Shown: positions 8,255 through 17,318 of the stretch, piece after piece
Layout of the letters: the number at the start of each line of letters is the position of its first letter
Numbering within the stretch: position 1 is the first letter of the stretch
Assembly (NCBI GenBank): GCA_018823835.1
Contig: JAHJHT010000008.1
Location: 308,668-372,667, forward strand
Origin: Alphaproteobacteria bacterium
Lineage (GTDB): Bacteria; Pseudomonadota; Alphaproteobacteria; Rhizobiales; Rhizobiaceae
Length of the DNA stretch: 64,000 nt
Direction of reading: 5' to 3'
Translations under genes and position numbers: made by a program
Notes under the pieces: generated by a model
Databases searched by the model: none
What the model was told of the DNA's origin: nothing
Seen by the model: the letters and a program-made list of their open reading frames with translations, nothing else

Positions 8255-10066
8255 TCACGCGTGCTCGGCGATCACCGACAGGAAGGCCGGCCCGTAGCGG
8301 TCGAGCTTGGCTTCGCCGACACCAGGCACATCCGCCATTTCGTCGCGCGAGGCCGGCCGGGCCGCTGCCAACTCGATCAGCGTCTTGTCGTGAAAGATGA
8401 CGTAGGGCGGCACGCTCTGCAGGCGGGCTATTTCCGTGCGCTTTTGCCGGAGCGCCTGGAACAGGTCGCGGTCCCTTTCGGGCAGCGCGGATTGCGCTGC
8501 GCTCTGCGTGGCCTTGTTGCGACGTGCACGCGGGGCCGTCGGCACGCGCAGCATCAGGGTCGGCTTGTCGCGCAGGAAGTCTCGGCCGGCGGGAGCGATC
8601 GACAGGCCGCCATGGCCGGCAAGGTCGACCCCGATCAGGCGCAGCGCGATCAGCTGGCGCAGGATCGCGCGCCAGGTGCGGTTGTCGTACTCGGTGCCGA
8701 TGCCGAAGGTCGAAACGCGGTCGTGGCCGAACTGGACGATGCGGTCGTTCTGGACCCCCAGCAGGACATCGACGACATAGGCCTGCCCGAAGCGTTCGCC
8801 GGTACGGTAAATGCATGACAGCGCCTTCTGCGCCGCCGTCGTGCCATCGAACACCTTGGGCGGCTGGGCGCAGGTGTCGCAATTGCCGCAAGGCTCGCAA
8901 TGGTCGCCGAAATAGGACAGCAGCACCTGCCGCCGGCAGCCTGCCGTCTCGGCCAGCCCCAAGAGCGCGTCGAGCTTGCGCTGCTCTGTGCGCTTGCGCT
9001 CGTCGGGTGCGTCGGACTCCTCGATAAAGCGGCTGCGTAGCGCGACGTCCTCGGAGCCATAGAGCATGAGAGTGTCGGACGGCAGGCCGTCGCGACCGGC
9101 GCGGCCCGTCTCCTGGTAATAGGCCTCGATGCTCGCAGGCAGGTCGAGATGCGCGACGAAGCGCACATCCGGCTTGTCGATGCCCATGCCGAAAGCGATG
9201 GTGGCCACCATGATGACCGCCTCGCCATGCTGGAAGCGCTGCTGGTTGGCCTCGCGCGCCGCCTTTTCCATGCCGGCGTGGTAGGCCAGCGCGTCATAGC
9301 CCTGGTCGCGCAGCCAGGCGGCGGTTTCCTCGGTCTTGCGCTTCGACAGGCAGTAGACGATGCCGCTCTCGCCCTCGTAGCGCTTGAGAAAATCCTTCAG
9401 CTGCGCGCGCGGATTGTCCTTCTCCTCGATGGCGTAGCGGATGTTGGGGCGGTCGAAACCGGCGCTGAAGGCATCGGCCGGCGCGATCTCGAGATGCGCC
9501 AGAATCTCTTCGCTGGTCGGCTCGTCGGCGGTGGCCGTCAGTGCCACGCGCGGCGTGCCGGGAAACTGCCGGACCAGCATGTCGAGCTGGCGATAGGAAG
9601 GCCGGAAGTCGTGCCCCCACTGCGACAGGCAATGCGCCTCGTCGATGGCGATCAGCGACAGCTTCACCGCCTCGAGCCGCCGCAGGACGTCCGGGCGCAG
9701 CAAAGTCTCCGGTGCGACATAGAGCAGGTCGAGCGCTCCGGTTTCCACCGCGTTCCACAGAGCGCGCCGCTCTTCCGGGCCAAGGTCGGAGTTGAGGGCG
9801 GCCGCCTTTACGCCCGCCTGCCTGAGCGCCGCGACCTGATCGGCCATCAGCGCCAGCAGCGGCGATACGATGAGCCCCATGCCGGGCCTGACGATGGCGG
9901 GGATCTGGTAGCAGAGCGACTTGCCGCCACCCGTCGGCATCAGCACGAAGGCGTTGTTGCCGGCAATGATGTGGTCGACGATACGCGCCTGCGGTCCGCG
10001 GAACGCATCGTAGCCGTAGACGGTCTTGAGGATTTCGAGCGGGTTGGCGGTCATCAGCGGCTGCAC
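8255..10066 (-). CDS. recQ: ATP-dependent DNA helicase RecQ
   Basis: A 603-residue RecQ helicase. Visible in order: Walker A (PTGGGKS) near residue 45, the DEAH box ([19 protein letters not shown]) near 140, helicase motifs IV-VI (GRAGRDG), the RecQ zinc-binding cysteines ([11 protein letters not shown] then CGNCDTC), a winged-helix RQC region and a C-terminal HRDC domain with the [14 protein letters not shown] helix-hairpin-helix. It unwinds recombination and replication intermediates 3'-5'. It is a single-gene unit, unrelated functionally to the surrounding catabolic operons. Confidence 0.96.
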   Translation of the reverse strand: MQPLMTANPLEILKTVYGYDAFRGPQARIVDHIIAGNNAFVLMPTGGGKSLCYQIPAIVRPGMGLIVSPLLALMADQVAALRQAGVKAAALNSDLGPEERRALWNAVETGALDLLYVAPETLLRPDVLRRLEAVKLSLIAIDEAHCLSQWGHDFRPSYRQLDMLVRQFPGTPRVALTATADEPTSEEILAHLEIAPADAFSAGFDRPNIRYAIEEKDNPRAQLKDFLKRYEGESGIVYCLSKRKTEETAAWLRDQGYDALAYHAGMEKAAREANQQRFQHGEAVIMVATIAFGMGIDKPDVRFVAHLDLPASIEAYYQETGRAGRDGLPSDTLMLYGSEDVALRSRFIEESDAPDERKRTEQRKLDALLGLAETAGCRRQVLLSYFGDHCEPCGNCDTCAQPPKVFDGTTAAQKALSCIYRTGERFGQAYVVDVLLGVQNDRIVQFGHDRVSTFGIGTEYDNRTWRAILRQLIALRLIGVDLAGHGGLSIAPAGRDFLRDKPTLMLRVPTAPRARRNKATQSAAQSALPERDRDLFQALRQKRTEIARLQSVPPYVIFHDKTLIELAAARPASRDEMADVPGVGEAKLDRYGPAFLSVIAEHA

Positions 10067-10089
10067 GGAGAATCAGGGAAGGGTCCCTC

Positions 10090-10588
10090 ATAGCAGCTTC
10101 GCCACGACAGCGGCCAAGACAAGGACCACGTTTGATCGCGCCGGCGCCGCCGCAGCTCCGATGGAACGCAGTTCGCCCGAGACCTGCTTGCAGACATGAT
10201 AGGCCTCATTGGGCTCGGCGTTCGGCAACAGCAGAGCCTCGTGCATCTGCCTGCGCAAAGGAAGGCTTACGCCAGCGGATATAGCTGACCACTTCCGCGC
10301 CCGCAGCGAAGGCCTTCCAGGCCCACAGTCGCACGGCGCCGGAGAAGGGCGCCGGATTCCATTCCCAGCACAAAGCGCAATCCGTGCTTGTGCAGTATCT
10401 CGAAAGCGCGATCCAGCCAGCCGAAATCCGTCTTGCCCGGTTCCGGCTCGCTGCGGCTCCAGGCGAATTCGCCGATCCGGACATGGCTGATACCGGCCTC
10501 GACCATCATTCGCGCGTCGCTCTCCCAACGATCCTCCGGCCAGGCTCAGGATAGTAGCAGACGCCGAGCGTCTGCTTTGCTGGGCACT
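10090..10588 (-). pseudogene. decayed GH42 beta-galactosidase (frameshifts, internal deletion, lost C-terminus)
   Basis: Directly downstream of dgoA, three reading frames in succession spell pieces of a GH42 beta-galactosidase. An N-terminal KQTLGVCYYPE segment is followed by a one-base shift into AWPEDRW and then [19 protein letters not shown] up to LRFVLG. Near 10370 the text jumps, in another frame, to [14 protein letters not shown] and [11 protein letters not shown], which belongs roughly 200 residues further along in intact enzymes. A further shift leads to [19 protein letters not shown] and then the frame ends. No start codon in frame is evident. An intact enzyme is about 650 residues; under 170 codons of homologous text remain. 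Non-functional; it suggests the ancestor hydrolysed galactosides to feed dgoKA. Confidence 0.8.
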
Positions 10589-10594
10589 CGTCGG

Positions 10595-11251
10595 TCAGAC
10601 CTCAATCGAGCGGGTGTAAACGGCATCCCACGCGGAGACTGTTTTCTTGGCACGGCGGGCGATATCCGAGATGTCCATGTCCGGGCGGAATAGCGACGAT
10701 CCAAGGCCGAAGACGCGGATCCCGTACTTGGCATAGGCCGCGAAATCCAGATCGGAAACTCCGCCCACCGCACCGATCACCGTGCCCTTGGGCAGGACCG
10801 GCGAGATCGCCGCAATGCCGGCAGGACCGAGCACGCTTGCCGGAAAGAATTTCAGGCCGGATGCACCCGCAGCCACGGCGGCCAGCGCTTCGGTCGGTGT
10901 CAGAACGCCGGGCATCGTCACCATGGCGTGGGTGCAGGCGCGCGCCATGACCTCGGTGTCGATATTGGGCGATACGAGCAGACGACCACCTGCATCGTGC
11001 AGGCGGTCGACATCGCCTGCCGTCAAGACCGTTCCGGCGCCGACGAGGATGGTGTCGCCAAACTTTTTGGCGACCATCTCGATCGACTTGAAAGGGTCGG
11101 GCGAGTTGAGGGGGATTTCGATGGCCTCGAAGCCAGCCTCGACGAGCACGTCAGCCACTGCCAGCGCGTTCTCGGGCCGAAGTCCACGAAGGATGGCGAC
11201 AAGGTCTCGCTTCATCGACGGCCAGGGCGCTGATTTCTTCATGCTGTCCAC
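10595..11251 (-). CDS. dgoA: 2-dehydro-3-deoxy-6-phosphogalactonate aldolase
   Basis: A 218-residue class I KDPG/KDPGal aldolase. The catalytic glutamate lies in GFEAIEIPLNS (about E45) and the Schiff-base lysine in GASGLKFFPASV (about K134). In the De Ley-Doudoroff pathway it cleaves KDPGal to pyruvate and glyceraldehyde-3-phosphate in the cytoplasm. The DgoA rather than Eda assignment rests on the IPLNSPDP segment and on dgoK lying immediately upstream with a 4-bp gap. It is the last intact gene of the galactose operon; a GH42 pseudogene follows at once. Confidence 0.92.
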   Translation of the reverse strand: MDSMKKSAPWPSMKRDLVAILRGLRPENALAVADVLVEAGFEAIEIPLNSPDPFKSIEMVAKKFGDTILVGAGTVLTAGDVDRLHDAGGRLLVSPNIDTEVMARACTHAMVTMPGVLTPTEALAAVAAGASGLKFFPASVLGPAGIAAISPVLPKGTVIGAVGGVSDLDFAAYAKYGIRVFGLGSSLFRPDMDISDIARRAKKTVSAWDAVYTRSIEV

Positions 11252-11255
11252 TCCA

Positions 11256-12212
11256 CTAGTCGTTTCCTGGCGCTAGACGCTTTGCGTTCTTCCAGATAGC
11301 CGAAGCCGCTTCGGTCAATCCGGCCCGAACAAGCTGATCGCCGTCATGTACCCGGCAGTCGATGGACGCGACAGAAAGCGCTGCCAGATACAATCTGCCC
11401 AAATCTCCACCACCCACCAGTTCGATCGTACCGGGCACTGGAAACCGCGATATCGCGCCGGCTATCTCCTCGCCGATGAGATAGCCCGACAGCTTCGCGC
11501 GCGCATTGTCCGGCGCAAGGTCCTGCAGCAGTCCTGCCGGACGGATCGAGAACAGGCGGGCGGAAATATCGGAAGGGGAATCGATGCTTGACCGAACGGC
11601 CTCCAGAAACGCCGTCGACTTCGGATCGACGCGACCCGTCGACAGTGAGTGGCGCAGGACCGAATGACCCGACAGGGCCGAGAACATCTCGCCTGTCATG
11701 AAGCTCGCGAAATCCTCAACCCTCTGTCCAGTCAGGTGCACCCATTTGGAATGGGTGCCGGGCATGCACACGACCCGCGTATCGCCGCCGGCTGCCGGGA
11801 CCAGCCGCGACAGCCCGACCAGTTGCGTCTCCTCGCCGCGCATGACGTCCGGATGCTCGGGCGAGTTCTTGCTGAGACCAGGCAGAATCCTAATGTCGCG
11901 TGTACCGCCGGAAATGCGGACGGCATTTTCGGATATCTCGCGCAGTTCGGCGGGGACGCCAAGATAGCCGGCCTCGACCCAGCCCTGGCGCGAACCGACC
12001 ATGCCGCACATGACGACCGGAATGTCGCTTGCCACGGACAGGGCTTGCAAATGGCTCTCGAGGACCGCGGCGAACTGGTCGCGCGGTGTCGATGCCATGC
12101 CCTCGTCGGATTTGCGTCCCCCGATGACTTCACCCCTGGAACCGAGCGCCCAGACGCGAAGATGCGACGTGCCCCAGTCGACTGCGACTAGGGCGCATGG
12201 CGCATCGTTCAC
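11256..12212 (-). CDS. dgoK: 2-dehydro-3-deoxygalactonokinase
   Basis: A 318-residue DgoK-family kinase with the N-terminal phosphate-binding segment VAVDWGTSHLRVWAL and the family stretch CGMVGSRQGWVEAGYL. It phosphorylates 2-keto-3-deoxygalactonate to KDPGal using ATP, the step before DgoA. It overlaps the upstream SDR gene by 4 bases and precedes dgoA by 3 bases, so the three genes are translationally coupled. Full length for the family. Confidence 0.94.
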   Translation of the reverse strand: MNDAPCALVAVDWGTSHLRVWALGSRGEVIGGRKSDEGMASTPRDQFAAVLESHLQALSVASDIPVVMCGMVGSRQGWVEAGYLGVPAELREISENAVRISGGTRDIRILPGLSKNSPEHPDVMRGEETQLVGLSRLVPAAGGDTRVVCMPGTHSKWVHLTGQRVEDFASFMTGEMFSALSGHSVLRHSLSTGRVDPKSTAFLEAVRSSIDSPSDISARLFSIRPAGLLQDLAPDNARAKLSGYLIGEEIAGAISRFPVPGTIELVGGGDLGRLYLAALSVASIDCRVHDGDQLVRAGLTEAASAIWKNAKRLAPGND

Positions 12213-12967
12213 AAGATGCCTCCATCAGCGATCAGTACTTGTGCGGTGACCATGCGGGCCGAGGCGGAGGCGAGGAAAAGGCATGGGCCAACCATGTCCA
12301 CGGGCTGGATCGGCTCATGGATTGACTGCCGGTCAAGCATCGTCGCCAACCCTTCCTCGGTCACCCAGAGGTCCTTCTGGCGCTTGGTCATGACCCACCC
12401 CGGCGCAATTGCGTTGACACGGATATTGTCGGCGCCGAGCTTTCCCGCCATGCCCTTGGTCAGTCCGACGATGCCGGCCTTTGCTGCCGTGTAGGCGGGC
12501 ATGTCTCCGATGTTCAGCATGTAGGATGTCGACGTGAAGTTGACGATGGCGCCGCCACCGGCTGCCTTCATGCCCGGCGCAACCGCCTGAATGGTGAAGA
12601 ATTGCGGTCGGAGGTTGATGGCAAGATTGTTCTCCCAATAGGCCTCGTCGACATCGGCCACTTCATGCCGGTCGTCCCAGGCGGCATTATTGACCAGAAC
12701 TGTTACGGGTCCATGCGCATCGGCCGCAGCGGCGACGGCGCCGCGAAGCGCGTCGAGGTCGCGCAGATCAGCGCGCAGAAACAGGGGTGCGTGTTCTGCA
12801 TCGCGCGACAGCCGCGCGACCAGTGCATCGCCTTCGGCCTGCGCGATGTCGATGAAGGCAACCTTTGCACCCTGCGCTACGAACCCCTCGGTCAGCGCAG
12901 CGCCGATTCCGGAGGCCCCGCCGGTTACGAGGACGGAAGCATCTTTGAACTCTTCGTATGTGGGCAC
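12209..12967 (-). CDS. SDR sugar 1-dehydrogenase, probably D-galactose dehydrogenase
   Basis: A 252-residue SDR starting at a GTG (VPTYEEFKD); a longer in-frame extension back to about 13213 exists but lacks domain content and is rejected. It has the cofactor motif TGGASGIGAAL, the NNAAWDDRHE segment, the catalytic Ser (TSTSYML) and YTAAK. The DDRH and TIQAVAPGMKAAGGG segments resemble Caulobacter-type D-xylose/L-arabinose/galactose 1-dehydrogenases. With dgoK and dgoA directly downstream, oxidation of galactose to galactonolactone is the most economical role. No galactonate dehydratase is visible in the window, so that step must be encoded elsewhere. Confidence 0.85.
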   Translation of the reverse strand: MPTYEEFKDASVLVTGGASGIGAALTEGFVAQGAKVAFIDIAQAEGDALVARLSRDAEHAPLFLRADLRDLDALRGAVAAAADAHGPVTVLVNNAAWDDRHEVADVDEAYWENNLAINLRPQFFTIQAVAPGMKAAGGGAIVNFTSTSYMLNIGDMPAYTAAKAGIVGLTKGMAGKLGADNIRVNAIAPGWVMTKRQKDLWVTEEGLATMLDRQSIHEPIQPVDMVGPCLFLASASARMVTAQVLIADGGIL

Positions 12968-12972
12968 GATTC

Positions 12973-13188
12973 CTAATCCCTTGTTTTCACACCCTCGACA
13001 ACAGCCATCGTCGCCGGGAAGGCAATTGGTAATGGAAGCCCGGCCTGCATCAAAGCGCGGCCCGACATCCGTCGCGTTTTTCCGGTCATGAAGTCCGTGG
13101 CGGCGTTCTTGTTCAGCACAGGCGTCACGTCCTCGGGATTGACGGGTCTTACCGCGTATACTGACCTCGGATCGACCGGCAAACGCAA
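12973..13188 (-). pseudogene. 71-codon remnant, possibly the C-terminus of a GH36 alpha-galactosidase
   Basis: Between the glutamine-synthetase-like gene and the sugar dehydrogenase, a short frame runs to a stop just before the dehydrogenase start. Its end reads SGRALMQAGLPLP, then FPATMAVVEG, which recalls the C-terminal beta-domain of rhizobial GH36 alpha-galactosidases. No upstream domain survives in any frame. The match is from memory and weak, so the assignment is tentative. If right, the operon once began with an alpha-galactosidase and ended with a beta-galactosidase, and both have decayed. Otherwise it is leader DNA of the dehydrogenase-dgoKA operon. Confidence 0.3.
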
Positions 13189-13260
13189 AAGGTCTTGCCG
13201 CGATCGGCCGCAACGCGCGGTGGCAGGGCGGGGCGGCCCTCTTACCTCCTCAGGATCGCT

Positions 13261-14574
13261 TCAGTAGACAGATTCATAGGCCGCGCAGCGCGCGGTCTGG
13301 TCCATTCCCTCCAGATGGGCCAGTTCGCCGCGCTTGTGATCGGCGTATACGGATACAAGGTCACTGGAAAACCAGCCACGCACCGTAGCGTTGGCTTCCA
13401 TCCGCGCAAGCGCCTCCTCGAGGGATTCCGGTAGCCGCACGAAGCCACGGGCCTGCAGTATGTCAGCCGGAAGCAGGGACAGATCCTCTTCGGTCGGCGC
13501 CGGTGCCGGCAGCTTTTCCTCGATGCCCTGCACCCCGGCATGCACGATTGCCGCGAGCGCCAGATGCGGCGAGGCGGCGGCATCGGCGGCACGGAACTCG
13601 AAATTGTACTGGCGCGCGATGTCCTGCGGGTCCTTCGCGGTGACCGGACAGATGCGCACCGCCGCCTCGCGGTCATGGAAGCCGAGATTGTTATAGGCCG
13701 CGCTCCATCGGTGCGGGGTCAGTCGCAGGTATGAAATCGCCGAAGGCGCCGTCAGCGCCACGATGCTGTCGAGGTATTTCAGCACGCCGGCGACGAACGA
13801 TCCGGTCAGCGCCGACATGCCCGAGGGATGGTCGCCCGAATGGGTCGCAGGCGCTCCCGCACCGTCGAGGAAGCTCATATGGATGTGCACGCCATTGCCG
13901 ACGCCCGCCGCATCGCGGATCGGCGTGAAGGTGACCTCCTCGCCGAAGCGTCCCGCCGTTATGCGCGTCAGTTCGCGCAGGATCACCGCGGCGTCGGCGG
14001 CGCGCAGGCCACGGTCGGGGCCGTTGGTGACCTCGTACTGGTTGACGCCGTACTCCTTCATGAAGGTGTCGGGCACCAGCCCGCCCATCTCCAGCGCCGA
14101 TACCAGCGCCTCACCGAATTGCCGGCGCTCGACGAATCCCGCCAGCGAATAGGCGTTGCTGCGCGGAAGCGGCGGCCTCTTGAACTGGAATTCGTGCTCG
14201 AAAGCGGCCACGAGCTCGACACCGCCGACCTTCTCGAGCCGCGCCAGCGCATCCCTGAGAATGGAGCGCGTGCAGAAGTCCCAGGGGTTGCCTTCAAGAT
14301 CCGTGACATCGGACATCATGAAGCGCTCGACTTGCCCGCCGTCGCCGAAATCGACCTCCACATTGGCCTCGGCATCCGGGACCAGCAGAAGGTCGCCGAG
14401 TGCGCCGAACGGGCTGTCGGCGATCCTGTCGAAGCAGGTGATCATCACGTTGGTCGGCGTCCAGCCGACGCCGCGCCGCAGCCGCTTCTGCAGGTCGGCG
14501 ACCGGAAAAGCCTTGCCGCGCACGATCCCGGCGAGATCGGAAATGGCGGCAAATATCAGCGGATTGTTGATCAT
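13261..14574 (-). CDS. glutamine synthetase family protein (gamma-glutamyl-amine ligase type)
   Basis: A 437-residue member of the glutamine synthetase fold. The start at MINNPL is preferred to a longer frame because the N-terminal GS domain text begins there (FAAISDLAGIVRGKAFP). Metal and ATP-site segments are visible: EHEFQF, GNGVHIHMSF and the catalytic arginine region LRLTPHRWSAA. It lacks the adenylylation region of GlnA and resembles PuuA/IpuC-type ligases that attach glutamate to an amine. It is divergent from an N-formylglutamate-amidohydrolase-like gene across 190 bp, suggesting a gamma-glutamylation pathway for an amine. Substrate unknown. Confidence 0.85.
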   Translation of the reverse strand: MINNPLIFAAISDLAGIVRGKAFPVADLQKRLRRGVGWTPTNVMITCFDRIADSPFGALGDLLLVPDAEANVEVDFGDGGQVERFMMSDVTDLEGNPWDFCTRSILRDALARLEKVGGVELVAAFEHEFQFKRPPLPRSNAYSLAGFVERRQFGEALVSALEMGGLVPDTFMKEYGVNQYEVTNGPDRGLRAADAAVILRELTRITAGRFGEEVTFTPIRDAAGVGNGVHIHMSFLDGAGAPATHSGDHPSGMSALTGSFVAGVLKYLDSIVALTAPSAISYLRLTPHRWSAAYNNLGFHDREAAVRICPVTAKDPQDIARQYNFEFRAADAAASPHLALAAIVHAGVQGIEEKLPAPAPTEEDLSLLPADILQARGFVRLPESLEEALARMEANATVRGWFSSDLVSVYADHKRGELAHLEGMDQTARCAAYESVY

Positions 14575-14634
14575 CGCGCGGGGACTCCGGAATTCCTTTT
14601 GCCGAGGGGCGTCTGCGGCCGCTCGCTTAACTGG

Positions 14635-14654
14635 ATGCACGCTTTCTCGTGCAT
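14635..14654. promoter_or_regulatory. dyad in divergent promoter (ATGCACG-N6-CGTGCAT)
   Basis: Seven-base perfect arms ATGCACG and CGTGCAT separated by CTTTCT, 61 bp upstream of the GS-like start and 111 bp upstream of the divergent gene. Placement between two divergent catabolic genes suggests an operator; the nearby LysR regulator is one candidate binder. Confidence 0.45.
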
Positions 14655-14764
14655 AAACAACCGACTGCGAGCAGTCCATCGACAGAATTGCACCGCCGGA
14701 CGCTGGCCCTTTTATTCGGCCTGACATAGGAGTCGCAATTCCTGCCGATTCTGGAAGTGCGCCG

Positions 14765-15538
14765 GTGACCCTGTCCGAACCGACCTGCAACGGGCTGTTG
14801 ACGCCGGACGACCCGGCGCCTGTCGAGATCTTCAATCCGGGCAGCGAACATCCCGTCGTGCTGGTCTGCGAACATGCCGGCCAGGCCGTTCCGACGTGCC
14901 TCGGCGATCTTGGCCTGGCGCCGGGCGAGATCGACCGTCATATCGGCTGGGACATCGGTGCCGGTGCAGTCAGCCGACGCATCGCCGCTTCTCTCGGCAG
15001 CACCTGCGTCATACAGCGCTACAGCCGGCTTGTGATCGACTGCAACCGTCCGCCCCAGGCGCCGGACGCCATGCCCGAAATCAGCGACGGCACGGTTGTC
15101 CCGGCCAACCGGGAACTCGGGCAGGAAGCACGGGTGGCGCGCGTTGAGGCAATCTTCTCGCCCTACGACAAGGCCCTGACCGCATGCTTCGCACAGGCGC
15201 CGCGGCGCGCCGCCTTCTCGATCCACTCCTTCACCCCCGTTTTCGGCGGCAGGAGCCGGCCATGGGACATCGGGCTCCTGTTCCGCAGGGACGAACAGAC
15301 GTCGGCGGCGCTGGCACGGATCCTGAAGGAACTCGCCCCCAACCTCTGCATCGGCATGAACGAGCCTTACCAGGTCGACGACCTGTCAGACTGGTTCGTG
15401 CCGGTCCATTGCGAGGCGCGCGGCCTGCCGCACAGCCTGATCGAAATCCGCAACGACCATATTGAAACCGCCGAAGGGCAGGAGCGCTGGGCCACGCTGC
15501 TGACCACCACTTTTGCCCGCTGGCTTCAGGAGACATGA
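14765..15538 (+). CDS. N-formylglutamate amidohydrolase family protein
   Basis: A 257-residue hydrolase of the HutG-type N-formylglutamate amidohydrolase family, with the metal-binding LVCEHAG near residue 33 and the HSFTPVFGGRSRPWDIG segment near 160. The start is a GTG. The family releases glutamate from N-acyl-glutamate or related compounds with a metal centre. Next to a GS-like ligase and a cysteine hydrolase, and with no other hut genes around, histidine catabolism is unlikely. Removal of a glutamyl or acyl group from an intermediate is more plausible. Its stop codon overlaps the region of the next gene's ribosome-binding site. Confidence 0.85.
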   Translation: MTLSEPTCNGLLTPDDPAPVEIFNPGSEHPVVLVCEHAGQAVPTCLGDLGLAPGEIDRHIGWDIGAGAVSRRIAASLGSTCVIQRYSRLVIDCNRPPQAPDAMPEISDGTVVPANRELGQEARVARVEAIFSPYDKALTACFAQAPRRAAFSIHSFTPVFGGRSRPWDIGLLFRRDEQTSAALARILKELAPNLCIGMNEPYQVDDLSDWFVPVHCEARGLPHSLIEIRNDHIETAEGQERWATLLTTTFARWLQET

Positions 15539-15539
15539 C

Positions 15540-16175
15540 ATGACAATGACCCGCGACGTGCCGCTGGTGGCCCAACAGTCCGCCCTGCTGTTCATCGACG
15601 TGCAGAACTTCAGCGCGCGCCGCGACGGCGGCGAGTTCAAGGACGTGTCGCCGGCCGAATTCGACGAGAAGTACGCGTGGTATTTCGAGCAGCTTGAATC
15701 GCGCATCGTGCCCAACATGCAGCGCCTGCAGGCGGCCTGCCGCGATGCCGGGGTCGAGGTCATGTACACGACCATCGAGAGCCTGACGCTCGACGGGCGC
15801 GACCGCAGCCTCGACTACAAGATCACCGGCTTCAACGTGCCGAAAGGCGCCTGGGACGGCAAGGTGATCGACGAGATCGCACCCGGCGAGGACGAGATCG
15901 TGCTTCCCAAGTCATCATCGTCCGTCTTCGTCTCGACGCATATCGACTACATCCTGCGCAATCTCGGCGTGCGCCAGGTCGTGCTTGTCGGCCTCCTGAC
16001 CGACCAGTGCGTAGAGAGCGCGATCCGCGATGCCTGCGACCTCGGATACCTCGTCACCCAGGTGACCGATGCCTGCCTGACCTACACCCAGGCACGGCAC
16101 GACAATTCCCTCTCTACCATCAAGGGCTATTGCCGGCAGGTGACGACCGACGCGCTGATCGCCGAACTCGCCTGA
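15540..16175 (+). CDS. cysteine hydrolase, isochorismatase-like family
   Basis: A 211-residue alpha/beta hydrolase of the isochorismatase-like family. The catalytic triad positions are recognisable: Asp in ALLFIDVQNF, Lys in IVLPKSSSSVF and Cys in VGLLTDQCVES. Such enzymes hydrolyse amides, e.g. N-carbamoylsarcosine, nicotinamide or ureidoacrylate. The start at 15540 is chosen because an AGGAGA site sits 7 bases upstream and the previous gene ends at 15538. The position after the N-formylglutamate-type hydrolase suggests it acts in the same pathway, possibly on an amide intermediate. Confidence 0.88.
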   Translation: MTMTRDVPLVAQQSALLFIDVQNFSARRDGGEFKDVSPAEFDEKYAWYFEQLESRIVPNMQRLQAACRDAGVEVMYTTIESLTLDGRDRSLDYKITGFNVPKGAWDGKVIDEIAPGEDEIVLPKSSSSVFVSTHIDYILRNLGVRQVVLVGLLTDQCVESAIRDACDLGYLVTQVTDACLTYTQARHDNSLSTIKGYCRQVTTDALIAELA

Positions 16176-16249
16176 CGTGGCACAAGCGTCCCGTCATTGA
16201 CGCCTTGTTCGGCGGCTAATAGCGTTCCCGGGCAATTGGGGGCTCGACG

Positions 16250-17194
16250 ATGGACATTCGCAACTATGCCGGCTTCGTAACCGCCGCCGAACTGCAGAAT
16301 TTCACGTCAGCCGCGCAACGGCTGAACATCACCCAGTCCGCGCTGTCCCGGCAGATCCGCAGCCTCGAGGAATCGCTCGGGCTCAGGCTGTTCGAGAAGG
16401 CCGGGCGCAACGTCCGGCTGACGGCTTCCGGCGAGGCGCTGCTGTCGCGCATCAACGGCGTGCTGGCAGCCGACCGCGACCTTCGCGCCTTTGCCGGCGA
16501 CCTGGCGCGCGACCAGAGCGGCCTGCTGAAGGTGGGCGCCTGCTCGCAACTGATCGAACGTTACCTCCCCACCTTTCTGCCCGAGTGGCGGGCCGCCAAC
16601 GCGGGCATCGATGTCAGGCTCGAGGATGGCGGCGGGCCGGAGCTTGCCGAGCGTCTGCAGGCCGGCGCCGTCCATCTCACCATCGGCTCGACGCCTTCGA
16701 CGCCGGTCGAACCGTTCGAAATGGTGCGCCTCGGCGAACTCGCCTTCATGGCCGTGGCCACCCCGGAACTTCTGTCCGACACCGGCGGCCCGATCGAGAT
16801 TGCCGACCTGATCGAGGGGCCCATCCTGACCCTTAACCGGCGGCACGCTTCACGCGAGGTATTCGATGCGGCATGCCGGCTGTCGGGCGGCGTCCCGCGC
16901 ATCGTGCTCGAGGGAACCTCGCCGCACACGCTGTTTGCGCTCGCCGAGGGCGGAATCGGCGTTGCCGTGGTGCCATCATCGGCCCTGCTGACGGGCCGGG
17001 CGCTTGTCAGCCGGCCAATAACGCTGCGCGGCGAGCTCATCCGCTTCGACATTTGCGCCATGTGGGACAGCCGTGTGCCGCTGCCGGCCTACGGCCGCCG
17101 TTTCGTCGAGGCCCTGCGCACCCACATCCTGGCCGAGGACCGTGGCGGCTCGGCGCGGCTGCGGCCTTCGCAGGCACATCTGCATATTGTTTGA
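16250..17194 (+). CDS. LysR family transcriptional regulator
   Basis: A 314-residue LysR-type regulator with an N-terminal winged helix-turn-helix (FTSAAQRLNITQSALSRQI, residues about 18-37) and a C-terminal periplasmic-binding-like effector domain. It lies 74 bp after the cysteine hydrolase gene and 124 bp before the sugar ABC permease, all on the plus strand, so it could regulate either the GS/amidohydrolase genes or the transporter. LysR proteins usually need a small-molecule coinducer, not identifiable here. Confidence 0.93.
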   Translation: MDIRNYAGFVTAAELQNFTSAAQRLNITQSALSRQIRSLEESLGLRLFEKAGRNVRLTASGEALLSRINGVLAADRDLRAFAGDLARDQSGLLKVGACSQLIERYLPTFLPEWRAANAGIDVRLEDGGGPELAERLQAGAVHLTIGSTPSTPVEPFEMVRLGELAFMAVATPELLSDTGGPIEIADLIEGPILTLNRRHASREVFDAACRLSGGVPRIVLEGTSPHTLFALAEGGIGVAVVPSSALLTGRALVSRPITLRGELIRFDICAMWDSRVPLPAYGRRFVEALRTHILAEDRGGSARLRPSQAHLHIV

Positions 17195-17318
17195 ACACAT
17201 TCCATATCTGCATGGATTTGCGGCTGAATCTTTCATTGGACGCCGCCTCTGACCGTTGCCTAAGCTGTCGGAAGCAGCTCCTTTCCGGAACCGCAGCCAA
17301 CCCAGAAAAGAGGCATGC

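Noticed and set aside
12968..13213. N-terminal extension of the SDR gene upstream of the dgo operon
   Set aside because: The added 82 residues have no domain match and sit before the Rossmann fold; the GTG at 12967 gives a normal SDR length.
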